A DNA stretch of 64,000 bases, from positions 1 to 64,000 of the forward strand of contig DASXEH010000096.1 of NCBI GenBank assembly GCA_036490215.1. Direction: 5' to 3'. Below are positions 1-7,567 of this stretch, piece by piece (position 1 is the first letter of the stretch; every line of letters begins with the position of its first letter). Made by a program: the position numbers and the translations under genes. This stretch comes from JASHSH01 sp036490215 (lineage in GTDB: Bacteria; Pseudomonadota; Alphaproteobacteria; Rhodospirillales; Magnetospirillaceae). The notes under the pieces were generated by a model. That model saw only the letters and a list, made by a program, of their open reading frames with translations, made no database searches and had not been told where the DNA came from.

Positions 1-588
1 GTCCACCTGTTGGTCACGGCCGATGATGCCGAGGCCCTGCCGCGCACCATGCAGTCGCTGGGGCGGCGCTATGTGCGCCATGTCAACGCCACCTATCGCC
101 GCACCGGCACCTTGTGGGAGGGCCGCTACCGCGCCGCACCGATCGAGGCCGACAGCTACTTCCTGACCTGCTGCCGCTATATCGAACTCAACCCGGTGCG
201 CGCCCGCATGGTGGCCCATCCGCGCGACTATGCGGGGTCCGGGGCGGGGGCACGGGCCGAATCTGCGGCCGGGTCGGGCGGGCCGTGGTCGAGCTGGGCC
301 GCGCATGCCCAGGGCGCGGCCGATGCGCTGGTGGCCGACCACGCGCTCTATCGCGCGCTCGGACGCTCGGCCGAGGACCGGCAGGCGGCCTATCGCGCCT
401 TGTTCCGTGCCGCGCTGGCGGAGGATTTCGTCGCGGCCCTGCGCGCGGCCACCAATGGCGGCTGGGCCTTGGGCGGGGAACGCTTCGCGCGCAAGATCGC
501 CAAAATCGCCGGCCGCCGCGCCGCGCCGCTGCCCAAGGGCCGGCCGCGCAAAGAGCAGGCCGCCGAGCGTCAGGGAAAACTGCTGTGA
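1..588 (+). CDS. REP-associated tyrosine transposase (RAYT, IS200-like Y1 domain), 5' end outside the window
   Basis: The frame is open from base 1 and begins V-H-L-L-V-T, which fits the second His and following residues of the HUH metal motif (usually N-H-V-H-L-L) of Y1 transposases. The next segment, with residues such as MQSLGRRYVRHVN, GTLWEGRYRA and CCRYIELNPVRARMV, is typical of the RAYT branch of the IS200/IS605 superfamily. The catalytic Tyr of the family should be the one in the CRYIELNPVRA stretch. The C-terminal tail (RKIAKIAGRRAAPLPKGRPRKE) is basic, as in other RAYTs. RAYTs are single-copy chromosomal enzymes thought to nick and spread short REP palindromes. Matching short repeats start about 15 bases after the stop codon and recur over the next 1.4 kb, which supports the assignment. 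The N-terminal part is outside the window, so completeness cannot be judged. Confidence 0.9.
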   Translation, partial: VHLLVTADDAEALPRTMQSLGRRYVRHVNATYRRTGTLWEGRYRAAPIEADSYFLTCCRYIELNPVRARMVAHPRDYAGSGAGARAESAAGSGGPWSSWAAHAQGAADALVADHALYRALGRSAEDRQAAYRALFRAALAEDFVAALRAATNGGWALGGERFARKIAKIAGRRAAPLPKGRPRKEQAAERQGKLL

Positions 589-625
589 AGCCGGCGGGCA
601 GAAAATGGACTCTGACCCCGGTTTT
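549..625. repeat. 77-bp direct repeat, copy 1 (RAYT 3' end plus flank)
   Basis: This segment covers the last codons and stop of the transposase and the adjoining motif AATGGACTCTGACCCC. It recurs at 1211-1287 in the same orientation with about six mismatches over 77 bases. The second copy is separated from any transposase body, so it is a detached copy of the gene's tail. The pair brackets the segment 626-1210. Confidence 0.9.
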
Positions 626-1019
626 CCGGACCCCGGTTTTCCTTTTTTTAATTTTCTTTTTGTGTCAGCCATCGCTGGCTCAGCAAATTCATCCTACCGA
701 ATGCCGCGAAGATTCGTCAGCAACTATAGATTCCCACATCGCGGCCGGTGAATTTGGCTCGAAGTATGTTCCCAAAGGAACGCGAATTTTGCGCGGTAAA
801 GGCAGGTACAAAATAGTCCGACCGACAGGCATATATATATATCCGAGGAGCGAAAAAAAATTTGCTATAGCGAATATTACGTGCCCTATCGCCTCTTGTG
901 GGCAGGCGATTAAGTCTATGTGTTCTGTATTGGATGAAAATGACGTCGAGTGGATAGTTGATATGTTCAAAGACGGTGTTCTTTATTACGTCCATGCTTC
1001 CGATGTTGTGAAACAGTAA
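603..1019 (+). pseudogene. 5'-truncated gene for a small secreted protein, possibly SH3-like
   Basis: The frame gives a hydrophobic stretch (FLFLIFFLCQPSLAQQ, about bases 637-684) that looks like a signal peptide with an A-Q-Q cleavage region. A mature part of about 110 residues follows, with three Cys residues (TCPIASCGQAIKSMC) and a fold-like pattern SKYVPKGTRILRG...KDGVLYYVHASDVV that resembles bacterial SH3 domains. There is no ATG, GTG or TTG in a usable place ahead of the signal peptide, because the sequence upstream is the transposase-tail repeat. I therefore read it as a gene whose first codons were replaced by the repeat, although an atypical start cannot be excluded. Base composition is AT-rich and unlike the surrounding chromosome, which suggests transfer. 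The exact function is unknown. Confidence 0.45.
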
Positions 1020-1096
1020 GGCAAATTCGCCGCGATCCGTTCGCTGGAGCGGCAATTGAACCCAGTTGCACTTGAAATTGTGAGGCTGAGAGAGAA

Positions 1097-1116
1097 ACGG
1101 GGTTAGAGTGGATTTT
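1097..1116 (-). repeat. Inverted copy of the RAYT-associated motif
   Basis: Reads ACGGGGTTAGAGTGGATTTT, which is the reverse-complement form of the AATGGACTCTGACCCC motif with a few changes. It faces the copies at 1158-1209. Confidence 0.7.
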
Positions 1117-1157
1117 CCGTGCTGAATTTGTTTTCGAGACTAACTGGACTCAGGACG

Positions 1158-1209
1158 ATTGGACTCCGCCCCGTTTTGTGAGACGTAAAATGGACTCTGA
1201 CCCCAATTT
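1158..1209 (+). repeat. Two forward copies of the RAYT-associated motif (one degenerate)
   Basis: Bases 1158-1177 read ATTGGACTCCGCCCCGTTTT, a decayed copy. Bases 1186-1209 hold a full copy with the core AATGGACTCTGACCCC. Together with the inverted copy at 1097-1116 they could form a hairpin, as expected for REP-like substrates of RAYT enzymes. Confidence 0.75.
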
Positions 1210-1210
1210 T

Positions 1211-1287
1211 CAAAGAGCAGGCCGATGGGCGTCAGGGAAAACTGCTGTGAAGCCGGCGGGCGAAAAATGGACTCTGACCCCGATTTT
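1211..1287. repeat. 77-bp direct repeat, copy 2
   Basis: Second copy of 549-625. It carries the transposase stop-codon region and another forward motif (core AATGGACTCTGACCCC at about 1266-1281). It directly precedes the AT-rich membrane protein gene. Confidence 0.9.
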
Positions 1288-1341
1288 TATACTATGTTAT
1301 AAATTTTATATGTGTGGAATACCGGAAGAGGGCTCAGTGAG

Positions 1342-1953
1342 ATGCGGTCTTTGATTGTCAGAATAGGAAAATATTTTGTGATGATTTTAGTATTGTCTTC
1401 GATTTTATTCATATTGTCTCTGGATTCTGATGTGTTGAGCGGAACTCCATCGCTCGAATTGGTCAAAACAACTTGTTCAGAGAGGTTTTTGTTGAATGTC
1501 GGCAGTATATTCATGTCGAAAGAGCTCGTCGGGGTGGCGCATATGGAATGCGCCAATTTAGATAAAGATATCGTATCAATTTCTATATTGTTTACCTTAA
1601 TAAAGCAGTCGTTTGTATTTATAATTATACCAGTACATTTTGTATTTTTTTCAATATTTAGCATAGATTTTTCCAAATTGATCAAAATGACTGCTAAGGA
1701 CATATCAAAAGACGGTTATGCGAATTATATTTTGAATGTCTTTGGATTTATTTCTGCAATATTTATATGCTCTCTATATTTTTTGTATAAAGTTTCGTTT
1801 ATTAGTTATAAATCTGCCTATAATATTGGGATTTTCAATAGAGTAATCATGTCTGATGTGTCGTTAGTTATGATGTATTTTTCTGCTATGATATTTATAT
1901 ATGCAATTGTCGAATTATTTATGTACAGACTTTTAAAAACAAATAAAAAATAG
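1342..1953 (+). CDS. AT-rich gene for an unknown membrane protein
   Basis: The product is about 203 residues when started at the ATG at 1342, which has GGAAGAGGG about 9 bases upstream. An in-frame ATG at 1312 would add 10 residues and lacks such a site. Four hydrophobic stretches are visible: near residues 10-27 (FVMILVLSSILFILSL), 85-108, 127-149 and 178-195. A loop of about 50 residues with two Cys lies between the first and second. The tail is basic (RLLKTNKK). Codon use is strongly AT-rich compared with every gene after 2.1 kb, which points to horizontal acquisition. The gene sits between forward copies of the RAYT motif on its left and inverted copies on its right. I recognise no family; small multi-pass proteins of this sort are sometimes immunity or phage-related factors, but nothing here shows that. 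Confidence 0.65.
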   Translation: MRSLIVRIGKYFVMILVLSSILFILSLDSDVLSGTPSLELVKTTCSERFLLNVGSIFMSKELVGVAHMECANLDKDIVSISILFTLIKQSFVFIIIPVHFVFFSIFSIDFSKLIKMTAKDISKDGYANYILNVFGFISAIFICSLYFLYKVSFISYKSAYNIGIFNRVIMSDVSLVMMYFSAMIFIYAIVELFMYRLLKTNKK

Positions 1954-1975
1954 AATTCAAGCTGTAATCCCTCCT

Positions 1976-2018
1976 AGAGAATCGGGGTCAGTAGAGAATC
2001 GGGGTCAGAGTGGATTTT
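1976..2018 (-). repeat. Tandem inverted copies of the RAYT-associated motif
   Basis: AGAGAATCGGGGTCA occurs at 1976-1990 and again at 1993-2007. The second copy continues as GAGTGGATTTTT, making it a nearly complete reverse complement of the forward motif, with GG in place of CC at the centre. These copies mark the right edge of the AT-rich segment. Confidence 0.8.
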
Positions 2019-2067
2019 TCATGATCGTTGAGTTCATCGATTTTCAATAGCGGTCAATGCGCCAGCG

Positions 2068-2090
2068 AGAATCGGGGTATGAGCAGATTT
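2068..2090 (-). repeat. Degenerate inverted copy of the RAYT-associated motif
   Basis: Reads GAGAATCGGGGTATGAGCAG and continues ATTT. It is the last recognisable copy before normal GC-rich chromosome resumes. Confidence 0.55.
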
Positions 2091-2125
2091 CCGCTTGCCC
2101 CTCGCGCCGCCCCTAATCCTTCATC

Positions 2126-3496
2126 TCACCCCACCGGCACCACCGCCGGTGTGAGTTTCCTGATCTCGGCGATATAGCCCTCGCGGCGGCTTTCGCACAC
2201 CACCGTTAGCGCATCGGCGATCGATTTTTCGTCGTCGTTTTTGAACTTGCTGCCGAGCTGCTGCATCGCCGTCACCAACCCGCGCAGGGTGTTCTGCACG
2301 AACAGGCTGAACGCTTTCAGCTTCTCGACGGCGGCGGCGTCTTCCGCGTTCACATCGGGGAACGGGCCGAATAGCGACAGGAACACGGGCCGCGTCAGCG
2401 CCTCTTCGGCGGTAGCCAGGAAACCGCCGACGCGCTCGCGCGGCAGTTTGAGATCGAGGATCGCGGTCAGCGCGTGCTGATTGAGAATGTCGAGATGCGC
2501 GGCCATGGCGGCGATGTCGGCCTTGCTCACGCGCTTGTCGCCGCTGATTTGCAGCGCGGTGATCTTGTTGGCGAACACATCCCATTTCTTGCGCACGTCG
2601 AGATGGGAGAGCGCATCGTTCATCATCTTGAAGTTCTCGGCGCTCATCTGCGCGATCGAATCGGCGGCGAGGACGTTGTTCGCCATCATCTCCTGCGTCA
2701 GCGCGGCACTGCCCATGACCTGTTCGGCCTTGCCGATGTCGTCATTGGCCAGCTGGCCCAGGCGCTGCAGCTTCTCGATACTGTCGAGCCGCGTGATGCC
2801 GATGCCCATCTTCACGAATAGCTCGGCCGGGATCTCGACATAGATCGGGAAGAACGGCACCTGCCAGGCGAAGTCGAGCGAGTCGCGAATCGATTTGTAG
2901 AAGACATCGGCGGCGTTGGCGGCAGTCTTGCGCGGCGCGCCGGGCTTCTTGCGGAACATGCCGGCTACCGAGGCGATCCAGCTCTGCCGCGCAGTGCCGT
3001 CCTTCGCGGGCGGCGCGGTGTTGGCGGCGCTGAAATGATGGTCGGCATAGGCGCGCATCCCCGACCGCACCACCATACCGGTGACCTCGTTGACCGAACG
3101 GCCGCAGACCAGACGCACCGCGTTGTCGGCCACGGCCGCGCCTTGCGCATCCACCAGGAGTGCGGCGAAGGCGTCGCGCTTCACGGCGAAAATCTTGAAG
3201 CAGGCATCGAGCAGATCGGCGCTGCCCATCACCGCCTTATACGGATCGGGCAGCGGCGCGAGCGAGGGGATCAGCGTCTTGAAGATATCGACCACGGGGC
3301 CGTGAAGAACGCGCACCACTTCCTTGCGCGCGGCCTCGTCGCTTAACGGTGCAGGTGGGGGCGGCGCAACAGGCGCGGGCGCCGCAGGTGCGGCTGTCCC
3401 ATTCGCGATTGGCGGAGCAGGAGCAGCCGGCGCGGCTGCGGGTGGCGCAACGGTAGCGGCACCGGCGGCAGGAGCGGCTGGTTTTGTATCGGCCAT
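2126..3496 (-). CDS. Unknown protein with an Ala/Pro-rich N-terminus
   Basis: The product has 456 residues when started at the ATG at 3496 (MADTKPAAP), which has GGGGGGAAG about 8 bases upstream; the open frame goes 15 codons further but without support. Residues 5-50 are almost only Ala, Pro and Val, a flexible low-complexity segment. The rest is mixed alpha-helical in appearance, with no signal peptide and no clear membrane segment. Internal stretches such as LSHLDVRKKWDVFANKI and LDILNQHALTAILDLKLPRE look like amphipathic helices. I recognise no domain. It is monocistronic: RAYT repeats lie on one side and a plus-strand gene is divergent on the other. Codon use is normal for the window. 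Confidence 0.7.
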   Translation of the reverse strand: MADTKPAAPAAGAATVAPPAAAPAAPAPPIANGTAAPAAPAPVAPPPPAPLSDEAARKEVVRVLHGPVVDIFKTLIPSLAPLPDPYKAVMGSADLLDACFKIFAVKRDAFAALLVDAQGAAVADNAVRLVCGRSVNEVTGMVVRSGMRAYADHHFSAANTAPPAKDGTARQSWIASVAGMFRKKPGAPRKTAANAADVFYKSIRDSLDFAWQVPFFPIYVEIPAELFVKMGIGITRLDSIEKLQRLGQLANDDIGKAEQVMGSAALTQEMMANNVLAADSIAQMSAENFKMMNDALSHLDVRKKWDVFANKITALQISGDKRVSKADIAAMAAHLDILNQHALTAILDLKLPRERVGGFLATAEEALTRPVFLSLFGPFPDVNAEDAAAVEKLKAFSLFVQNTLRGLVTAMQQLGSKFKNDDEKSIADALTVVCESRREGYIAEIRKLTPAVVPVG

Positions 3497-3711
3497 AGAA
3501 CGAACTTCCCCCCAGATATCCTTCGGCGATGGGCCCCGCATCGCTCTCGCATAGATTAGCGAGTCCTGCGGGGGCAGAAAATGGCTGAAACGTCAGTGTC
3601 GAAATTGCGTGGGCCAGGATTGCGTAAGGATGTGTGTCGGAGTCGGGACACTGGCTTGGTCTTGATGCGCCGCCGGGTTAAAATCGGCAAAACCGAATGC
3701 GGGGGAATGCA

Positions 3712-4146
3712 ATGCCGCTCGATATGACTGGTGGACGACGACGGGGCGGCGGCGGTGGTGGCGAAGGCCGCGGCCCTGAGCCGTCGATCAACGTGCTGGG
3801 CGGCAAGCTGGAAAACTGTTCGATCAAGCCGATGACCGGTTTCTTCCGCAACGGCTGCTGCGACACCGGCCGCGAGGATGTCGGCAGCCACACGGTTTGC
3901 GCAGTGATGACCGTCGAATTTCTCGCCTTCTCCAAAAGCATGGGCAACGATCTGTCGACGCCCATGCCCGAGTATGGTTTCGCCGGGCTGCAGCCGGGCG
4001 ACCGTTGGTGTCTCTGTGCACCGCGCTGGCAGGAGGCGATGGAAGCCAATGCCGCGCCGCGCGTGGTCTTGCGGGCCACCCATCGCGGCGCGCTTGAGCA
4101 CTGCGATCTCGCCGATCTCAAAGCGCACGCGATCGACTTGTCCTAA
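3712..4146 (+). CDS. DUF2237 family protein
   Basis: From about residue 24 the sequence matches the conserved DUF2237 pattern: NVLGGKLENCS, TGFFRNGCCDTG, EDVGSHTVCAVMT, FLAFSKSMGNDLSTP and PGDRWCLCAPRW. Family members are about 120 residues; this one is 144 because of a Gly/Arg-rich N-terminal extension (GGRRRGGGGGGEGRG). Several conserved Cys residues (CS, GCC, VC, CLC) are present, suggesting a metal or redox role, but the biochemical function of the family is not known to me. The ATG at 3712 follows GGGGGAA by about 6 bases. A 14-bp unit (TCCTAAGCGATCTC and TCCTAGGCGATCGT) is repeated in tandem across the stop codon at about 4141-4168. Confidence 0.88.
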   Translation: MPLDMTGGRRRGGGGGGEGRGPEPSINVLGGKLENCSIKPMTGFFRNGCCDTGREDVGSHTVCAVMTVEFLAFSKSMGNDLSTPMPEYGFAGLQPGDRWCLCAPRWQEAMEANAAPRVVLRATHRGALEHCDLADLKAHAIDLS

Positions 4147-4640
4147 GCGATCTCTCCTAGGCGATCGTCTTAGTCTGTCGGTCTTAGTCTAACCGTCCAC
4201 GCGTCCGGACGCTGTTCGCCGTTCCACTCATCCTGATCGAAATCGCACGTGATTGGATACATCGCGCGTGAACCGGTACCCGTTTTGCTGCGTCGCACAT
4301 TCATAAATGGGGCGTCGCTTCATTCTTGAATGAGTCGCAACCGCCGATTTGTTGACACCCTTCGGCGCGGCGGCATACTGGCCGACAGCTTTCGGCAAGA
4401 AGACGGAAAGTCCTGCGAAAGCCATCGCTCGCCTGCGGCAACGGCACAGGGAGGCCACCGGGCGCAAACGTTTATCCAAAGCGTCGTCGTCCCTCGGGAC
4501 GATTGCGATCGATCTGAGTATGAGCCGCGCCCCCCGGCGATGTGGGTGGTCGCGGCGGATCGTCAAATCAGAATCCGCAAAGGCTTCGGCCACAAAGGCC
4601 TCGGCCATAAGAATTTCAGTCCTTACAGGGAGAAACGACG
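4147..4640. other. Intergenic region ahead of the sugar importer
   Basis: No convincing gene in this stretch of nearly 500 bases. It begins with the tandem repeat at the DUF2237 stop codon and a second small repeat (CTTAGTCT at 4169-4176 and 4183-4190). It contains one good promoter-like sequence at 4352-4379. The remaining 260 bases to the start codon would be a long leader; I see no known riboswitch in it. Confidence 0.6.
4352..4379 (+). promoter_or_regulatory. Sigma-70-type promoter candidate for the sugar importer
   Basis: A perfect -35 box TTGACA lies at 4352-4357, then 16 bases, then CATACT at 4374-4379 (4 of 6 matches to TATAAT). It faces the binding-protein gene at 4641. Confidence 0.55.
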
Positions 4641-6308
4641 ATGAGAGTGCATGATTATAATTTGATCGGCGGCATGCAGAGCCGCCGCGGCGTGCTCAAG
4701 GGCGCTGCCGCGATCGGTGCGGCTGCCGCGATGGGAACGGCGGGCTTGAGCCTGCCGGCGCGCGCCGCCGAAATGTCGGCCGACGAGAAGGCGCTGCGTA
4801 AGCAGATCCTGGCGATTCCGGGTGTCGGCAAAGTGTCGCCCACCGATGCCGATTGGCAGAAGGTCGGCGAGCTGTGCCTTGGCGCCACCAAGGCTGCCGT
4901 CAAGCAAGGCGAGTTCAAGGGCGTCGAGCTCACCTTTATGGGGCTCAACAACCAGAACCTGCACAACTTCCTGTTCCGCGGCTTCTTGAAGCCGTGGGAA
5001 GCCTATACGGGCGCCAAGATCTCGTGGATCGATCTGGCCCAGGCCGACTACAACGCGCGCCTGCAGCAGTCGATCGCGACCAAGACCGTCGATTTTGACA
5101 TTCTCGAAATGGGCGCGCCCTTCGAAGGCGATGTCTGCGGCAAGGGTCTCGCCTCGGTCATGCCCGACTGGGTCAAGAAGCAGATCGATATCGACGACTA
5201 CTCCGACTATCTGAAGCCCCCCGTCGGCACCTGGGACGGCAAGACCTATCGCTGCACCATCGATGGCGACTGCCACAACTTCAACTACCGCACCGACGTT
5301 TTCGCCGATGCCGATCTGGCAAAGGCGTGGAAGGCCGCCGGCGGCAAGGGCGAATGGGGCGTGCCGAAGACCTGGGACCAGGTCAACGCCGTCACCAAGT
5401 TCCTCAAGACCCAGAAGTTCAAGGGCAAGGACGTGTTCGGTTATCTCGATCCGGCCAAGGGCTGGGGCGGGTTCGGCTTCTACTTCCTCGAAGACCGCGC
5501 CACGGCCTATGTGAAGCATCCATCCGACAAGGCGTGGCTGTTCGACATCGACACGATGAAGCCGCGCGTCACCAATCCGGGCTGGGTCCGCGCGATCAAG
5601 GAAGCGGTCGAGTCGTTGCAATACGAACCGGCCGACCAGATCAACGCCGACCCCGGCACCACCGGCTTCCAGCAGTTCCTGGCCGGTACCGGCTCGATGA
5701 TCACCTGGTGGGGCGATATCGGCCAGGTGGCGCAGACCGCCGACAACTCGGTGATCGGCGACATCGTCGGCTTCGACATCCTGCCCGGCTCGGAAGACGT
5801 CTATAACCACAAGGCCGGCAAGTGGGAGAAGTTGGACAAGCCGAACTTCGCGCCCAACTGCGCGTATCTCGGCTGGGGCATCTATGTCATGGCCCGCGTC
5901 GACAGCGACTCGAAGAAGCAGAAGGCGGCCTGGAGCGCGGCAGCGCATCTCGGCGGCAAGGATCTGTCGATCTGGAACGTGATGTATCCCTCGGGCTTCC
6001 AGGTCCATCGCAACAGCCATTCCGACATTCCGGAATGGACGGGTGCCGGCTACAAGAAGGACTACATCGAGAACTATCTCAACTCGCAGTTCGGTTCGTA
6101 CAACCATCCGAACCGCGCCGTCGAGCCGCGCATCCCCGGTATCTTCCAGTACTACAGCGTGGCCGAGGACGAACTCGCCAAGGCCTATGCCGGCAAGGTC
6201 GATGCACAAGGCTGTGCCAACAACATCGCGGCGGCCTGGGAAAAGCTGACCGACCAGCTCGGCCGTGAAAACCAGATCAAACTGTACAAGTCGTCGCTGG
6301 GTATCTAA
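4641..6308 (+). CDS. Sugar ABC transporter, Tat-exported substrate-binding protein (CUT1 type)
   Basis: The product has 555 residues. Residues 14-20 are SRRGVLK, a twin-arginine signal, followed by an Ala-rich hydrophobic stretch and an ARA-A cleavage region near residue 42, so the protein is probably exported folded. The mature part has the layout of family 1 extracellular solute-binding proteins, with segments such as NLHNFLFRGFLKPWEAYTG, ISWIDLAQADYNARLQQSIA and FQQFLAGTGSMITWWGDIGQ. Binding proteins of this group deliver sugars or sugar alcohols to MalF/MalG-type permeases, and two such permeases follow. At 555 residues it is longer than most CUT1 binding proteins (about 420). The substrate cannot be inferred. 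An AGGGAGAAACGACG ribosome site precedes the ATG. Confidence 0.88.
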   Translation: MRVHDYNLIGGMQSRRGVLKGAAAIGAAAAMGTAGLSLPARAAEMSADEKALRKQILAIPGVGKVSPTDADWQKVGELCLGATKAAVKQGEFKGVELTFMGLNNQNLHNFLFRGFLKPWEAYTGAKISWIDLAQADYNARLQQSIATKTVDFDILEMGAPFEGDVCGKGLASVMPDWVKKQIDIDDYSDYLKPPVGTWDGKTYRCTIDGDCHNFNYRTDVFADADLAKAWKAAGGKGEWGVPKTWDQVNAVTKFLKTQKFKGKDVFGYLDPAKGWGGFGFYFLEDRATAYVKHPSDKAWLFDIDTMKPRVTNPGWVRAIKEAVESLQYEPADQINADPGTTGFQQFLAGTGSMITWWGDIGQVAQTADNSVIGDIVGFDILPGSEDVYNHKAGKWEKLDKPNFAPNCAYLGWGIYVMARVDSDSKKQKAAWSAAAHLGGKDLSIWNVMYPSGFQVHRNSHSDIPEWTGAGYKKDYIENYLNSQFGSYNHPNRAVEPRIPGIFQYYSVAEDELAKAYAGKVDAQGCANNIAAAWEKLTDQLGRENQIKLYKSSLGI

Positions 6309-6430
6309 GGCGACTGATCTGACGTTGTAAGTGAGTGATCGGCTGGTGACGTTGCGTGCGTCACCAGCCGATTGTTTGTAGAATTCCTGCTGTCATGCGA
6401 TTGTCTGCGGGGCCGAAGAGTTAGCGCGTC

Positions 6431-7549
6431 ATGGAAGAAGCAGCCGCCCTCAAAACCGATGCGACCCTCGAGATCGCCGCCAGCGCCACCGATCCGCAGC
6501 GCCGGAAGCTGGGCCGTCTGATCCTGTGGGGCGGCTCGCTGATCCTGGTCGTCGTGATCGCGGCCCAGGTGCTCGATTCGATCGGCGCGATCGATTTCGG
6601 TTTCAAGACATGGCGGCTGGTTGCTTACGCCTATCTGCTCTGGTCGGTCGCGCTGGGTGCTAGCCAGGTGCTGCGGCGCGGCGAGCCGGGGCTGCGGGCG
6701 CTGTTCATTCTGCCCGCTGCGCTGTTTACCGTGGCCGTTGTCGTGTTCCCGACGCTGTTCGGCCTCTCGATCGCCTTCACCAATTGGAATTTGCAGGCCG
6801 CGGCCGGGCGCCAGTTCAACGGCGTCGACAATCTGGTGACCATGTTCCACGACAGCTTCTTCTGGAACGCACTGCTGAACATGGTCTACTACATGATCGC
6901 CGTCGTGTTCGAATACGCGATCGCCTTCGGCCTCGCGCTATTGCTCAACGCCGATATTCGCGGGCGCCGTTTTTTCCGCGTGCTGTTCCTGCTGCCGTTC
7001 ATGCTGAGCCCGGTGGCGGTCAGCTGGATGGTCGGCAAGTCGCTGATGGAAACGCGCTTCGGCCCGATCGCCGCGCTGGCGCGCGATCTCGGCTGGAGCA
7101 ATCCGGCCTTCTTCACCTCGCCCTGGATCGCGCGGATCAGCATCGAGGTAATGGATGCCTGGATCTGGATTCCCTTCATCCTGATTCTGCTTCTGGCGGG
7201 ATTGCAGGCGATGCCCAAGGAAGTGACCGAAGCCGCGCAGGTCGATGGCGCCAGCAGCTGGCAATCGTTCTGGAAGATCACCTTTCCGCTGATGATGCCG
7301 GTCAGCGTTACCGCGATCATCTTGCGCATCATCTTCAAGCTGAAGTTGGCCGATCTGATCATCAACGTCACCTTCGGCGGGCCGGGCGGCGCGACCGACA
7401 CGGTCAGCAGCTACATCTATCGCGTCTACCGCGACCGATCGAATGTCGGCTACGGCACGATGCTGGCGATGGTCTATCTGGTGATCATCATCGTCTTCAT
7501 CACCATGCTGCTGAACTTCGTCAACAAGCGCATGCAGAAGATCACGTGA
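6431..7549 (+). CDS. Sugar ABC transporter permease, MalF/UgpA type
   Basis: The product has 372 residues. Hydrophobic segments near residues 33-53 and 60-78 precede the core transmembrane domain, so it has extra N-terminal helices as MalF does. The ABC permease loop EAAQVDGASSWQSFWKITFP (about residues 265-284) is the EAA motif that docks on the ATPase. It lies 122 bases after the binding-protein gene and 18 bases before the second permease, so the three are probably one operon. The ATG at 6431 has only a weak ribosome site (GAAGAG about 13 bases upstream). Confidence 0.88.
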   Translation: MEEAAALKTDATLEIAASATDPQRRKLGRLILWGGSLILVVVIAAQVLDSIGAIDFGFKTWRLVAYAYLLWSVALGASQVLRRGEPGLRALFILPAALFTVAVVVFPTLFGLSIAFTNWNLQAAAGRQFNGVDNLVTMFHDSFFWNALLNMVYYMIAVVFEYAIAFGLALLLNADIRGRRFFRVLFLLPFMLSPVAVSWMVGKSLMETRFGPIAALARDLGWSNPAFFTSPWIARISIEVMDAWIWIPFILILLLAGLQAMPKEVTEAAQVDGASSWQSFWKITFPLMMPVSVTAIILRIIFKLKLADLIINVTFGGPGGATDTVSSYIYRVYRDRSNVGYGTMLAMVYLVIIIVFITMLLNFVNKRMQKIT

Positions 7550-7567
7550 GCGGGCAGGGGAACTGAC

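Noticed and set aside
114..1019. A single 301-residue plus-strand protein
   Set aside because: Its first two thirds run through the transposase gene in another phase and look like a shadow (Arg/Gly-rich). Only the part after about base 603 looks like a real protein.
4623..6209. Long minus-strand frame opposite the sugar-binding protein gene
   Set aside because: It mirrors a gene with a clear Tat signal and family pattern; its residues are the His/Asp/Arg-rich mix typical of antisense frames in GC-rich DNA.
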